From: a virus
Direction: 5' to 3' (one strand)
Length of the DNA: 64,000 bases
Virus record (IMG/VR): IMGVR_UViG_3300023184_000029
Span: 62,001-126,000 of that record
In this document: positions 1-7,828 of the stretch, one piece after another
Layout: every line of letters begins with the position of its first letter
Position numbering within the stretch: the first letter of the stretch is position 1
Notes under the pieces: model-generated
The model's input: only the letters and a program-made list of their open reading frames with translations
What the model was told of the DNA's origin: nothing
Database searches by the model: none
Made by a program: the position numbers and the translations under genes

Positions 1-98
1 GATTTTTTAGTTTTCATTACACTAATTTAGAACCATTATGGGCAAAAGAAAATTTATCTAAAGGAAATAAAAGCAGCGTTTCAATCTTATAGAAACCC

Positions 99-160
99 TG
101 CCGAAACTTTACGGTTGTTAATTTTAATCCTAGATACCCGCGACTAAGAACCTTTCGGCA
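99..160 (-). other. structured leader hairpin downstream of promoter
   Basis: An 8-bp perfect stem (TGCCGAAA / TTTCGGCA) closes a ~46-nt interior that has an additional GGTT/AACC pairing. It begins about 12 nt after the -10 of the adjacent promoter, so it would form the 5' leader of a transcript running off the left edge. No good start codon with an RBS is visible in 1-165 apart from a possible ATG at 17-15, so the product is outside the window or unknown. It could be a cis-regulatory leader. Confidence 0.4.
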
Positions 161-171
161 TCAACTGTTTT

Positions 172-199
172 ATTCTATCAGACTATCGGCACTTGTCAA
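172..199 (-). promoter_or_regulatory. sigma70-type promoter, TTGACA-N16-TAGAAT
   Basis: Consensus -35 TTGACA (199-194) and -10 TAGAAT (177-172). The spacer carries the GCCGATA motif shared with the promoters at 15-33 kb. The -35 overlaps the stop codon of the phosphoesterase gene, so the promoter restarts transcription toward the left edge. Confidence 0.75.
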
Positions 200-822
200 T
201 ACTCATCTTTAACCAAAGAGTAGGTTTCTAACTCGTCTAAACAGACAAATTTAGTATTTTCATACATTGTAGTTTTTGATTGATGATAATGAGCATGAAT
301 CCACAATTTAGGCTGATGAATTTTGTACAATTCTCCCAAAGCCCAATTAGTAATATTCTCATATATTCTACCATAAGGGCCAATATAATTAGTAGCCATA
401 AAATCTGGGCAATCATGAGACAACATAACATCGGGCTTGATTGAACCATAAAGTTCTCTAGCTTGCATAAATCCTTCAATATTAATTTGTTCATCTTCCC
501 ACCAATCAATACCTATAGTTCGATATTGTCTATCAATGCTATACGCTCCAGCATACCAAAAAAAATCTAACCCATTAAAATCTACCATATAGCCATAATC
601 GGGAAGAAAATGTGGATAATTTTTTGCTAATACTGTGTTGTCATGATTGCCTCTGATAATAAGATGTTTAGTATGATCAACACTATCTAATGTTTCATAT
701 TTGGAAAGGCCAAAATCTCCTATCTGAATAGTATATTCATGTCGATCTTTTTGACGAATGATCTCATGGTAACTTCTATATTTCTGGTGACAATCTCCTA
801 TGATAGTAATTTTATTACTCAT
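196..822 (-). CDS. calcineurin-like metallophosphoesterase
   Basis: 208-aa two-metal phosphoesterase of the calcineurin-like family. The metal-binding motifs appear in order: GDCH (~10), GDFG (~36), GNHD (~60), SHDCP (~136) and HAHYH (~178). The likely substrate is a phosphomonoester or phosphodiester, which cannot be specified from sequence. An upstream in-frame ATG exists at 837, but the ATG at 822 has the better Shine-Dalgarno (GGGGAAG) and overlaps the preceding gene by 8 nt, as is usual in this gene string. The family is common in large phages, sometimes as nucleic-acid repair phosphatases. The fold is certain, the role is not. Confidence 0.85.
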   Translation of the reverse strand: MSNKITIIGDCHQKYRSYHEIIRQKDRHEYTIQIGDFGLSKYETLDSVDHTKHLIIRGNHDNTVLAKNYPHFLPDYGYMVDFNGLDFFWYAGAYSIDRQYRTIGIDWWEDEQINIEGFMQARELYGSIKPDVMLSHDCPDFMATNYIGPYGRIYENITNWALGELYKIHQPKLWIHAHYHQSKTTMYENTKFVCLDELETYSLVKDEY

Positions 823-1180
823 AACTTCCCCAATCATTTCTATAAATACCCGGTTTTAATTTAGGCTCATAAGGTTTGATTGTCCACCCTAACTGTAATA
901 AATCTTCTCTTATTTCATCTGTTACAAATCCTTCAGATACATAATCATTTTTATCACTAATTCCAGAACAATACCAATCCATATAATCTTCTTTGTGTGG
1001 ATTTCTTAATTCGGCTACTATTCCACCGCTCATTCTCCAAGAGCAAGTCCATTGTTCACCATTTTTTAAAAACCTATTATTGCATAATGCAGCGTACAAA
1101 TGCTGACTATAAATTTCACTATTATAGCATTTATCAGCAATAAATTTTGTGTGTAGAAGTTCGTATTCTAAATCAAACAT
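815..1180 (-). CDS. conserved phage hypothetical protein
   Basis: 121-aa protein, rich in aromatic residues, with a WTCSWRMSGGIVAELR segment (about residues 44-59) followed by DYMDWYCSG. This pattern recalls a widespread short phage protein of unknown function. No signal peptide or membrane segment is seen. It overlaps the phosphoesterase start by 8 nt, suggesting coupled translation. Confidence 0.75.
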   Translation of the reverse strand: MFDLEYELLHTKFIADKCYNSEIYSQHLYAALCNNRFLKNGEQWTCSWRMSGGIVAELRNPHKEDYMDWYCSGISDKNDYVSEGFVTDEIREDLLQLGWTIKPYEPKLKPGIYRNDWGSYE

Positions 1181-1185
1181 AATTA

Positions 1186-1479
1186 TTACTTGTGCTTTTT
1201 CTTTTTCTTAATCGGTTTTGAATGTACCATTTCTTCTAGTCTCATAACATAAGCATCAGTATTAGCGTTTTGTAGAGTTCTATCCATTCTTTCTTGAGAC
1301 TTTTTCTGTTTATATTGTTTAAGCTTAATAGTTATACCGCTAAGACCATAATATGCCATCAATATTGGTGAGGTTAATATAACAAGAAATGTTAATAGGC
1401 CCAACATACATAGTACATAAAACATACCACTGGTTATTAGTTCACATAGCGGAATAATATTATCATCAACAAAACTCAT
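1186..1479 (-). CDS. small membrane protein with basic tail
   Basis: 97-aa protein with one long hydrophobic stretch (residues ~18-45, possibly two short passes) followed by a basic, coiled C-terminus ending in a lysine run. It is probably an inner-membrane protein with a cytoplasmic tail. No family was recognised. It overlaps the upstream gene by 4 nt (ATGA). Confidence 0.65.
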   Translation of the reverse strand: MSFVDDNIIPLCELITSGMFYVLCMLGLLTFLVILTSPILMAYYGLSGITIKLKQYKQKKSQERMDRTLQNANTDAYVMRLEEMVHSKPIKKKKKHK

Positions 1480-1691
1480 GATTTATACTCATCTAGATTA
1501 AAAGCTTGTTTAAAAGTAACAAAAAGATCATTAGTATGAAGTTCTACTAAAATTGCTAAACCCTCAAGAACATTAACAATCTGATCATTATCTAGTTGAT
1601 AATCGGAGATATTCTTTGATATTAATCTAATTTGATCAGAAAAATTTGAAGTATTTAGTATTTGTTCTTCCAGTTTAAATCTATCACTCAT
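1476..1691 (-). CDS. hypothetical protein
   Basis: 71-aa acidic, probably all-helical protein with no recognisable motif. Both ends overlap neighbours by 4-8 nt, which supports genuine translation within this operon. Confidence 0.6.
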   Translation of the reverse strand: MSDRFKLEEQILNTSNFSDQIRLISKNISDYQLDNDQIVNVLEGLAILVELHTNDLFVTFKQAFNLDEYKS

Positions 1692-1878
1692 TATATTGTT
1701 CCTTTACATAGTCTCCTAAAAAATTGTATAAGTCATTAAGTTGCTCTCTGTTCAACCTTAATTCGTATCTTTCATTACTAAAATTAGTTAAACGCAATAG
1801 AAAAGGACGATATTTTAGAAATGGATTAGATACTATCTCTATAAGATCATTGCTTAGGTCCAATGAGTCAATTCTCAT
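1684..1878 (-). CDS. small protein, distant member of the 'LADFI' C-terminal family
   Basis: 64-aa protein whose C-terminus reads RLNREQLNDLYNFLGDYV. This resembles the TKEELKGLADFIYK motif ending five other proteins at 6.4-10.2 kb. The N-terminal half has no recognisable match. The paralogy call rests on about 18 residues and is tentative. Confidence 0.6.
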   Translation of the reverse strand: MRIDSLDLSNDLIEIVSNPFLKYRPFLLRLTNFSNERYELRLNREQLNDLYNFLGDYVKEQYNE

Positions 1879-1880
1879 AA

Positions 1881-2351
1881 CTAATTATCCTTTTCCCACG
1901 GGAATATAATCCACCCATCCTCTATATCCCTATCTATAGTTCTTGCTCTATAATCAATCTTAAAACTCTGAGACTTATTAAATATTAATGAGCAAGTTTT
2001 TATATGATTAACATCAAATCCTTTTGCTATAAATTCTATGATGATTTTTGATAATGTTCCTCCGCTATCACATATATCATCCACAATAAGGATATTACGA
2101 TCTTTAGAGAGTTCTTCTACTTCATAAAGTCTAACTTCATTATCATTACTATCTCTAAGCTGACAACTCATCATAATTAGAGGTTTATTTAAAGTATGAC
2201 TAATCTTAACAGCTGGAATTAATCCTCCCCTTTTAACACCAACCACATAATCAGGCATCCACTTATCAACATATAGTTGCCGTATAATATATAGAATATC
2301 ATGATCAAAGTTATCCCAAGTATAAAATAGTCTGTTCATTATTTTACGCAT
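1881..2351 (-). CDS. phosphoribosyltransferase (type I PRTase fold)
   Basis: 156-aa PRTase. VVGVKRGGLIPAV forms the early substrate loop, and ILIVDDICDSGGT is the PRPP-binding motif (two acidic residues then a small-residue loop). The C-terminal DGWIIFPWE is typical of hypoxanthine/xanthine-type enzymes. It likely salvages a purine base to its nucleotide using PRPP. The start at 2351 has AGGA spaced before the ATG and overlaps the upstream stop; 2339 is the alternative. A second PRTase lies at 16.5 kb. Exact base specificity is unknown. Confidence 0.82.
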   Translation of the reverse strand: MRKIMNRLFYTWDNFDHDILYIIRQLYVDKWMPDYVVGVKRGGLIPAVKISHTLNKPLIMMSCQLRDSNDNEVRLYEVEELSKDRNILIVDDICDSGGTLSKIIIEFIAKGFDVNHIKTCSLIFNKSQSFKIDYRARTIDRDIEDGWIIFPWEKDN

Positions 2352-2784
2352 TTGAATTCCTACAGCTATCACAAAGAGTAGTTATCCAACCGCCCTTATT
2401 AGGGTAGCCTTTATTTCCGCAAACTTCACAAATCTTATAACTCATGGCTTCTGCCATGCTAACTAAACCTTCTATATATTCATCACCACCACTAAAATAG
2501 ACTCTAAGACCACCAAACTTTTCTTTGATTTGATCAAATTTAACGGGAAAATATTCCGGCAATCCTTTGAGTTTTTCTGGATTATTTTTTTCTAGATATT
2601 TTTTATTATCTTCTATACTATTTTCATGTTGAACAATCATCCAACAAAGAGATGACAATATATCATGCCAACCGTTTCCGCAATCACAGCCCCATGACAT
2701 ACAGCTACTTTGAATACCTTTATCTTTATTTATAAAGAGATTAGGATATTTTTCAAACAGTTGATTTTGTAATTCTTGATCCAT
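2344..2784 (-). CDS. conserved phage protein with C-terminal zinc-finger
   Basis: 146-aa protein. The N-terminal half has CDCGNGW, the middle has QIKEKFGGLRVYF, and the C-terminus has a CxxCG ... CDSC zinc-binding arrangement (residues ~118-143). The same order is seen in a family of unknown function that recurs in phages. It overlaps the PRTase start. Confidence 0.75.
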   Translation of the reverse strand: MDQELQNQLFEKYPNLFINKDKGIQSSCMSWGCDCGNGWHDILSSLCWMIVQHENSIEDNKKYLEKNNPEKLKGLPEYFPVKFDQIKEKFGGLRVYFSGGDEYIEGLVSMAEAMSYKICEVCGNKGYPNKGGWITTLCDSCRNSNA

Positions 2785-2791
2785 AATTTCC

Positions 2792-3184
2792 TCAGTGAAT
2801 ATGGCAGTTACTAGTAAAAATTATACCTCGTTTTTGGGGCGGGTCAATAGGTTTATCAAACTTAATAATGTCTGATACTACCCATCCATATTTAGGCTTA
2901 TTATCATTCCACCCATAGTCTTTGTTGTCTTCTTCTACTTTGTGTCTTTGATAATCATCAATCCATGATTGTTTGTCAGGATAAGAGAAAGAATGACTAA
3001 AAGTAATAATTCCGATAATGCGACTTTTAAACTTCCCTTTCTTGCCGGGAGTTTCTATGAGTGCCAAAGGCTCCCCATTATACTTGTCAGGAAGCTGATA
3101 CGTTCTCGTTTCAACGGTTTTCAAGCCATTAATTAAAAGAATACTCCACGGGGCTTGAACATTTAAACCACTCAAACTATTCAC
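2792..3184 (-). CDS. ASCH-domain protein
   Basis: 130-aa protein. The N-terminus GLNVQAPWSILLINGLKTVETR matches the ASCH/PUA-like opening (substrate strand plus a lysine-containing KTVETR loop). RIIGIITFS and YGWVVSDIIKFDKPI match later strands. ASCH domains bind RNA or modified nucleosides, and some hydrolyse acetylated cytidine. Its role here is unknown. It overlaps the preceding gene by 8 nt. Confidence 0.78.
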   Translation of the reverse strand: MNSLSGLNVQAPWSILLINGLKTVETRTYQLPDKYNGEPLALIETPGKKGKFKSRIIGIITFSHSFSYPDKQSWIDDYQRHKVEEDNKDYGWNDNKPKYGWVVSDIIKFDKPIDPPQKRGIIFTSNCHIH

Positions 3185-3395
3185 AGTTTTCTTTCATCCA
3201 CAAACGGTTCAACTTAATATAGTTCATAATATAATTAGCCGCATTATTTACACTATCTTTAGACTCATAATGGGTCTGTAGCATATTTTTAACAACATAC
3301 TTTTCATCGTCTGTCATCAAACCATCTTTACCAAATCCACCATATTCATCACTAATATAGTCTGCCACAAGATTGGTATACTTTTCAAGTTTCAT
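3177..3395 (-). CDS. hypothetical protein, first gene of operon
   Basis: 72-aa helical protein without recognisable motifs. It has an RBS (AAGGAGAAC) and lies just downstream of a consensus promoter, making it the promoter-proximal gene of the 3.4 to 0.2 kb operon. Confidence 0.65.
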   Translation of the reverse strand: MKLEKYTNLVADYISDEYGGFGKDGLMTDDEKYVVKNMLQTHYESKDSVNNAANYIMNYIKLNRLWMKENCE

Positions 3396-3416
3396 AAGTG
3401 TTCTCCTTGTAGTGCA

Positions 3417-3445
3417 AGTATATCACTCTTATCGGCCTTTGTCAA
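3417..3445 (-). promoter_or_regulatory. promoter TTGACA-N17-TATACT with CCGATAA spacer
   Basis: -35 TTGACA (3445-3440), 17-bp spacer containing GGCCGATAAG, and -10 TATACT (3422-3417). It sits 22 nt upstream of the gene starting at 3395 and has the same spacer word as the cassette promoters farther right. Confidence 0.8.
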
Positions 3446-3507
3446 GACGAACCTTGAGAATCCCTGATTCTGAAAAAATATTTCAAACCTTTCTGTTAGT
3501 ACTGCGT

Positions 3508-4224
3508 CTATTTAAACTTAATAGACTGAATATCTATATATGTTAAATGCCAATTTAAATAAATACTATTCTTTATCTCTTGATATCCTATGTATTTTTC
3601 TAATCCTGCAAGTATGTTATTATCAGAAATATTTCTTAAATCAAATAATAGCCTACAATAATTAATCATATCATTTTTTGAATTAAAGACCCAAGGACAT
3701 TCTATATCAGAAATACCTAATACTGATAAACTTTCGGGAAATTGTATATCGTGCCAATTATAGTATAATCCTTTATGTTCACCCGTTGAAGTATATTGAC
3801 CAATAAAATTATCTAAAAATAAAGAAATATTACTGTTCAATGAAACATCTGCTAAATGAATTAAACCTTCATTTTTTATGTGTAATGAAATATTTTTTAA
3901 AAAAGAATCTAATTTTTCTATATGATGTATAGAAGCCAAGCATACAATTCTATCAACATTAGGAATATCCCACTTTTCATATGGAGAAACTACTGATATA
4001 TTATTAATAGATTCAGAAAAGTCTAATGACAATACTGTACTATCTTCTGGACAATATTTTTTTAAATATCCTCCTAGAGATGGTATGTCTAATATTATTT
4101 CATTATTTTTTACAGGATATCTAGAAAAAAGTTGATAAAATTCTTGATCCCTAGCATTAGGATACAGACTCATTGCCAAATCATAAGACTGTCCTCTATG
4201 TCTAAAAATATTACTATATTCCAT
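3508..4224 (-). CDS. class I SAM-dependent methyltransferase
   Basis: 238-aa protein with a Rossmann-type methyltransferase layout: EIILDIPSLGGYL (motif I, ~42-54), VLSLDFSE (acidic end of strand 2), DRIVCLASIHHIE (motif IV region) and EGLIHLADVS (strand 5). The substrate is unknown. It is followed by a second methyltransferase-like gene and a QueC-like ATPase (spacing 1-2 nt), so the three are probably one functional unit modifying a small molecule, polymer or nucleoside. Confidence 0.75.
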   Translation of the reverse strand: MEYSNIFRHRGQSYDLAMSLYPNARDQEFYQLFSRYPVKNNEIILDIPSLGGYLKKYCPEDSTVLSLDFSESINNISVVSPYEKWDIPNVDRIVCLASIHHIEKLDSFLKNISLHIKNEGLIHLADVSLNSNISLFLDNFIGQYTSTGEHKGLYYNWHDIQFPESLSVLGISDIECPWVFNSKNDMINYCRLLFDLRNISDNNILAGLEKYIGYQEIKNSIYLNWHLTYIDIQSIKFK

Positions 4225-4226
4225 AT

Positions 4227-4667
4227 TTATATACTCTGATCCCAGATAACCATAACAATATTTTCTTGAGTTGGAATAACTAATTCAGCCCCAGAAAACT
4301 TTTGTGGAAAATGTTGTGCATATTTCATGCCGTCTAATTTTTTAAGAAATACTCTACATACTATTTTATTAGCAAGTTTTAGAAGATGGTCAATAAGTTC
4401 TATACCAGCAAGATTTAATATTCCGTCGCCAATAATCACAGAGGATTTTTGATCTAATTTTCCCCAATCGGACTGAATAACAGGTTTATTTTGTGGTATT
4501 GGATTAATATCAACCATAAAATCACATAAGGGAATCAACTCTTTTGTCATTCCCAATAAACAAACTGGACTTATTCCGCTTGTATGAAGTTTAAATAATT
4601 CTACTTCATATTCATTTGGAGATAAAGGAGGTTTAAGATTTTGCCAATGCTGAGTATCTTGTATCAT
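4227..4667 (-). CDS. short class I methyltransferase-like protein
   Basis: 146-aa protein with WQNLKPPLSPNEYEVELF then CLLGMTKEL, FMVDINP and VIIGDGIL. This order recalls a methyltransferase family with the signature 'LLGvTpEl ... vD.s ... GDG'. It is short and seems to keep only the cofactor-binding core. It sits between the other methyltransferase and the PP-loop gene, so it may act as a partner subunit. Confidence 0.6.
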   Translation of the reverse strand: MIQDTQHWQNLKPPLSPNEYEVELFKLHTSGISPVCLLGMTKELIPLCDFMVDINPIPQNKPVIQSDWGKLDQKSSVIIGDGILNLAGIELIDHLLKLANKIVCRVFLKKLDGMKYAQHFPQKFSGAELVIPTQENIVMVIWDQSI

Positions 4668-4668
4668 T

Positions 4669-5328
4669 TTATTTTTGACTTTTGATCGTATTAAGTTCTA
4701 TACAAGTTTTACATTTTCCACATTCTTTAAATATATCCTTATCACTAATAATAGGAGTCCTACAACTCCAAGTCATGTTTCTTAGTTCTGTAGGAATAGT
4801 ATTATATATCTCTGCTTTTGTTAAATGTTCAACAGGATATACTTTTTCAACATTTGGAACAAATAGTTTCAATATTTGTGTTCCCCTAATAGCTCTTTCT
4901 TCTATATCTGCACCCATATCAGATTTTGTGCGACCTACAGCAATTTTTTTAATATTAGGTAAACACTTACAAATAGAAGCCGCAATAAAATTGTATATAT
5001 CACTATCAAACATAAAATTTTGATTAATAACTATAGCATCCGCCGTTTCTGTTAAATACGAATAAAAAGGATATTCATGATAACTTTGACTATATTTAAC
5101 TTTGTATGATTGAGATACATACGAAAGAATATTTCTAACAGACCGCTGCTCCGCTTCTGCTCTTTGTTCTTTATTCAGAAGATATAAATGATGTAGATGT
5201 ATTTTGTTCTCTTTGTTCTGCAATAATTGCCATAAAGCCCCAGTAGAATCTAATCCACCAGAAAACATCAGTAATATATTTGAATCATCAATATCTATAT
5301 TTTGTTTTTTTAATATATCTTCTATCAT
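4669..5328 (-). CDS. QueC-like PP-loop ATPase
   Basis: 219-aa adenylating enzyme of the QueC/ExsB type. MFSGGLDSTG (~21-30) is the PP-loop that binds ATP. The C-terminal CRTP...CGKCKTC set matches the zinc site of 7-cyano-7-deazaguanine synthases. Authentic QueC makes preQ0 for queuosine or for deazaguanine DNA modification, and QueC-like proteins also occur in the Qat defence system. No QueD, QueE, FolE or transglycosylase is visible here, so a different amidation or nitrile-forming role with the two adjacent methyltransferases is possible. Confidence 0.72.
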   Translation of the reverse strand: MIEDILKKQNIDIDDSNILLMFSGGLDSTGALWQLLQNKENKIHLHHLYLLNKEQRAEAEQRSVRNILSYVSQSYKVKYSQSYHEYPFYSYLTETADAIVINQNFMFDSDIYNFIAASICKCLPNIKKIAVGRTKSDMGADIEERAIRGTQILKLFVPNVEKVYPVEHLTKAEIYNTIPTELRNMTWSCRTPIISDKDIFKECGKCKTCIELNTIKSQK

Positions 5329-5391
5329 TAGTTATATTCTTTCATTCATCTTTAGTAATATTATATCTAAGCTCTAATTATGTGATAATAA

Positions 5392-6078
5392 CTATACAAA
5401 CTTTTCTAAAGTTATTATACCATCTTTTATCCCTAAATAAGTGCAGGTTTTTTCTGTCCAACATCCACTATTAGCATACCATACAGAATGGTTTTTATCA
5501 AGTAAAGGATAATGAGTATGGCCCAAACAAACACAATCAATTTGTTTACCTATTGAATAGTTTCTGGATTTTTCCATCATATTCTCATTACATCTTAAAT
5601 AAGTCTTTGAGCGATGTTTAATAAATTTGGGCAAAAATCTTTTATCAAGTCTCTGAATTGTTCTATACATAAAATCTGCTACTCTTGTAGTATTAGGATA
5701 TTTATATATAAAATCGTCAAATTGATCTCCATGCAAGCACAAGAAGTTTTTATCTCCACTAGAAAAGATATACTCATTCTTAAAATCTAATCCTATTAGA
5801 TGAGATATGTTTTCAGCATCTCCATCATGGTTCCCTCTTATCCAGACTATTTCTACATATTTACTCATTCGTCGTAATAAAGACAATATTTTCCAATGAT
5901 TTTTCTTTATTCTACGAAAATCTAGGTTATCAAAAAAATCCCCATTAATAATCAATTTATTTGTTTTAGTATAAACTAATCCTAAAAAAGCATATAATTG
6001 TTTGCTCTCACAAACACTACTTCCTAAATGAGTATCGCTTATTATTATTGCATCCAGCAATTTTGAATTTTTGGTCAT
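5392..6078 (-). CDS. LpxH-like metallophosphoesterase
   Basis: 228-aa protein with a full metal-site set: SDTHLG (~14), NGDFFD (~45), RGNHD (~80), LHGDQFD (~114) and GHTHYP (~184). The motif order and the LHGDQFD block resemble UDP-2,3-diacylglucosamine hydrolases of lipid A synthesis. A phage copy might alter host envelope lipids, or it may be a nucleotide phosphoesterase. An inverted repeat lies directly upstream. Confidence 0.8.
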   Translation of the reverse strand: MTKNSKLLDAIIISDTHLGSSVCESKQLYAFLGLVYTKTNKLIINGDFFDNLDFRRIKKNHWKILSLLRRMSKYVEIVWIRGNHDGDAENISHLIGLDFKNEYIFSSGDKNFLCLHGDQFDDFIYKYPNTTRVADFMYRTIQRLDKRFLPKFIKHRSKTYLRCNENMMEKSRNYSIGKQIDCVCLGHTHYPLLDKNHSVWYANSGCWTEKTCTYLGIKDGIITLEKFV

Positions 6079-6090
6079 TTTCTCAATACT

Positions 6091-6121
6091 TTAGAGTAAT
6101 TTAACCCCTTGATACTCTAAA
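6091..6121. other. 9-bp perfect inverted repeat (TTTAGAGTA...TACTCTAAA)
   Basis: A TTTAGAGTA arm is followed by ~13 nt and the complementary arm TACTCTAAA, ending 13 nt upstream of the LpxH-like start codon. On the - strand transcript this would occlude the region just 5' of the RBS, or it could be an operator. There is no T-tract after it, so an intrinsic terminator is unlikely. Confidence 0.5.
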
Positions 6122-6123
6122 AT

Positions 6124-6140
6124 ACACTAATTTAGTAGTG
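6124..6140. promoter_or_regulatory. operator-like palindrome ACACTA-N6-TAGTG
   Basis: The half-sites ACACTA and TAGTG are separated by 6 bp. The same half-sites and spacing occur at the divergent late-promoter region (35347-35364), and the left half with spacer (ACACTAATTTAG) recurs near position 20. It is a possible binding site for one phage regulator. Confidence 0.35.
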
Positions 6141-6157
6141 AATATAATTCTCAATAT

Positions 6158-6451
6158 TCATTTCTTTTCCCCAATAGTTTCATATTCTTGTATCCAAGCA
6201 TTATAAACATCTTTAGCCTGTTGATGAGTATCACAAGAATAAATTATCCTAAATTTATGAAGATCAACTTCCCTAACAATATCGTTACCGTCTATTTCTT
6301 CATTAAACTGAGGAAGCCCCAATAGTTCTATCCAAGTTTTTTGTGTCACTATAGATTCTTCAGACAAAAGTATATCTTCTTCTAGTTCGTTTGGAATATA
6401 TAGTGGGGGCCATCTCCATGAACGAGATGAAATAAAATCTTGATTATTCAT
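6158..6451 (-). CDS. hypothetical protein
   Basis: 97-aa protein. Its C-terminus (THQQAKDVYNAWIQEYE) resembles the C-terminus of the protein at 8935-9138 (YLDANNAFHEWLEEYSE), suggesting a shared small fold. TQKTWIEL resembles TKTWIEAV in the broken gene at 7828-8031. Function unknown. Confidence 0.6.
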   Translation of the reverse strand: MNNQDFISSRSWRWPPLYIPNELEEDILLSEESIVTQKTWIELLGLPQFNEEIDGNDIVREVDLHKFRIIYSCDTHQQAKDVYNAWIQEYETIGEKK

Positions 6452-6651
6452 TGATTATGCTCCAAATACTTATATATAAAATCGGCCAGACCTTTTAATT
6501 CTTCCCTACTAATTGGTGGATGAGCATAATTTTTAGTACAGCCTAACATTAAGCCATAATTATCAATAAACATCATGCCTTTATGAAATAGATGAAGATT
6601 AAAAGAGTCTGCTCTAAATGTACTCTTGTTTGATAAATTTTTATTTTCCAT
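6448..6651 (-). CDS. 'LADFI' family small protein
   Basis: 67-aa protein ending PPISREELKGLADFIYKYL, the clearest form of a C-terminal motif shared by at least five proteins in 6.4-10.2 kb. The preceding segment is a variable beta-rich region. The start at 6651 follows GGGGAG and overlaps the stop of the upstream microprotein (TAATG). Confidence 0.65.
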   Translation of the reverse strand: MENKNLSNKSTFRADSFNLHLFHKGMMFIDNYGLMLGCTKNYAHPPISREELKGLADFIYKYLEHNQ

Positions 6652-6740
6652 TAAAACAACTCCCCATATCCATTCCACCAATCATAAATACGAATACTAG
6701 CCATATAGCCAAGAATAGCAAACAATACAAGACCAGCCAT
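6651..6740 (-). CDS. 29-aa single-pass membrane microprotein
   Basis: MAGLVLFAILGYMASIRIYD begins with a transmembrane helix and is followed by an aromatic tail. The start overlaps the upstream stop (TAATG) and the stop overlaps the downstream start (TAATG), so the frame is framed precisely by real genes. That is the main evidence for translation. Confidence 0.55.
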   Translation of the reverse strand: MAGLVLFAILGYMASIRIYDWWNGYGELF

Positions 6741-6949
6741 TAGTTATTCTCCAAATTTTTATTAAGAAAATCGGCCAAACCCTTTAACTTATCTTTAGTC
6801 ACTTGAAAGGCAACACTCTTATCATTTCGATCATTATAAATCGAAACATAACAAGAATTTCCATTCGTTACCATTTCCACACTAATATCCTTATCAATAT
6901 CATAATGAGCAGGATTAACTGTTTGCATATAATAATCTCTATCAACCAT
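6740..6949 (-). CDS. 'LADFI' family small protein
   Basis: 69-aa protein ending VTKDKLKGLADFLNKNLENN. The N-terminal part (YYMQTVNPAHYDIDKDISVE, then a beta-rich stretch with VSIYNDRNDK) resembles the neighbouring paralogue at 6949-7140 only in layout. It is separated from its neighbours by single-base overlaps. Confidence 0.65.
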   Translation of the reverse strand: MVDRDYYMQTVNPAHYDIDKDISVEMVTNGNSCYVSIYNDRNDKSVAFQVTKDKLKGLADFLNKNLENN

Positions 6950-7140
6950 TAGTTATTTTCTCCTAGAAAGCTTTTAATAAAGTTCCCCAATCCCCTTAAC
7001 TCATCCTTGGTCATTCTAACAGCTAGATATTCCCAACTAATAACATTACTAACATCAAACTTGACCATATTTTCCGACAGCATTTCAATATCAAATCGGG
7101 TAACATCAGCCTTATAAAAGTCTTTCATCACAATACTCAT
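6949..7140 (-). CDS. 'LADFI' family small protein
   Basis: 63-aa paralogue ending RMTKDELRGLGNFIKSFLGE. The start at 7140 has GGGAGAA upstream and overlaps the preceding stop codon by one base; the in-frame codon at 7155 lacks an RBS. Confidence 0.65.
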   Translation of the reverse strand: MSIVMKDFYKADVTRFDIEMLSENMVKFDVSNVISWEYLAVRMTKDELRGLGNFIKSFLGENN

Positions 7141-7544
7141 TAAAGATTCTCCCAATTTTTGTCAATAATATTTGCAATAGTCTTAAATTTTCGCCCAAAA
7201 TCATTTACATCAGCAAGATTATTATTAATACCATCGGTATCAGTAAACTTACCGTCGTGACTTTTCATACCAGCCCATTTTCTTACTTTTTCTGGTAACA
7301 TATCAGTGCTATTACCAAATCTTACAAAACCAAAACTATAATCGTAGCAACCTTTCACAGTTTTGACCGGAATGGTTTTCTTGTGATTCTTTTTCATTTC
7401 ATCATTATACAACTCACAAAGAACCCCAAGGCAACAATGCTGGGCCTGCTCCCTGTTATTAAATTGCTTGAGAGTTCCCACCCCTTGTTTAAACTTGCCA
7501 GAACAAAGAGCCTTAACCCACTTTTTCATAATGTTATTTTTCAT
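7140..7544 (-). CDS. conserved phage hypothetical protein (CCLGVLCEL)
   Basis: 134-aa protein. WVKALCSGKFKQGVGTL followed by HCCLGVLCEL is the signature of a very common small phage protein family of unknown function. The rest is polar with an LADVNDFGRKF segment near the C-terminus. It overlaps both neighbours. Confidence 0.78.
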   Translation of the reverse strand: MKNNIMKKWVKALCSGKFKQGVGTLKQFNNREQAQHCCLGVLCELYNDEMKKNHKKTIPVKTVKGCYDYSFGFVRFGNSTDMLPEKVRKWAGMKSHDGKFTDTDGINNNLADVNDFGRKFKTIANIIDKNWENL

Positions 7545-7828
7545 TTATTTATCCTTTCAATAATACCAGATCTCCCAAGAGCAATTCTTACCCCCAGTTT
7601 CTTATCATAATTATCATTTCTGCTACAAAGAGCAACTCCCTCAAAATGAAATCCATTAGGACTATCAATAATGATATGAGTTGATCCACCCTTAGTATCT
7701 GGCTCAAGTGGAGAGGAGCCAATAATAACTGAAGGATTAGCAGTTTGCCACTTAAATCTGCCCATATAAAGTCGATTATGAAGAACCTTTACCTTAAAAC
7801 CTTTATTACGAAGTTCTTGAACGGTCAT
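7541..7828 (-). CDS. conserved phage hypothetical protein
   Basis: 95-aa protein: a GFKVKVLHNRLY start, a GGSTHIII strand, then GVALCSRNDNYDKKLGVRIALGR. This order is a recurrent phage family of unknown function. It starts with TAATG overlap to the broken gene upstream. Confidence 0.75.
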   Translation of the reverse strand: MTVQELRNKGFKVKVLHNRLYMGRFKWQTANPSVIIGSSPLEPDTKGGSTHIIIDSPNGFHFEGVALCSRNDNYDKKLGVRIALGRSGIIERINK

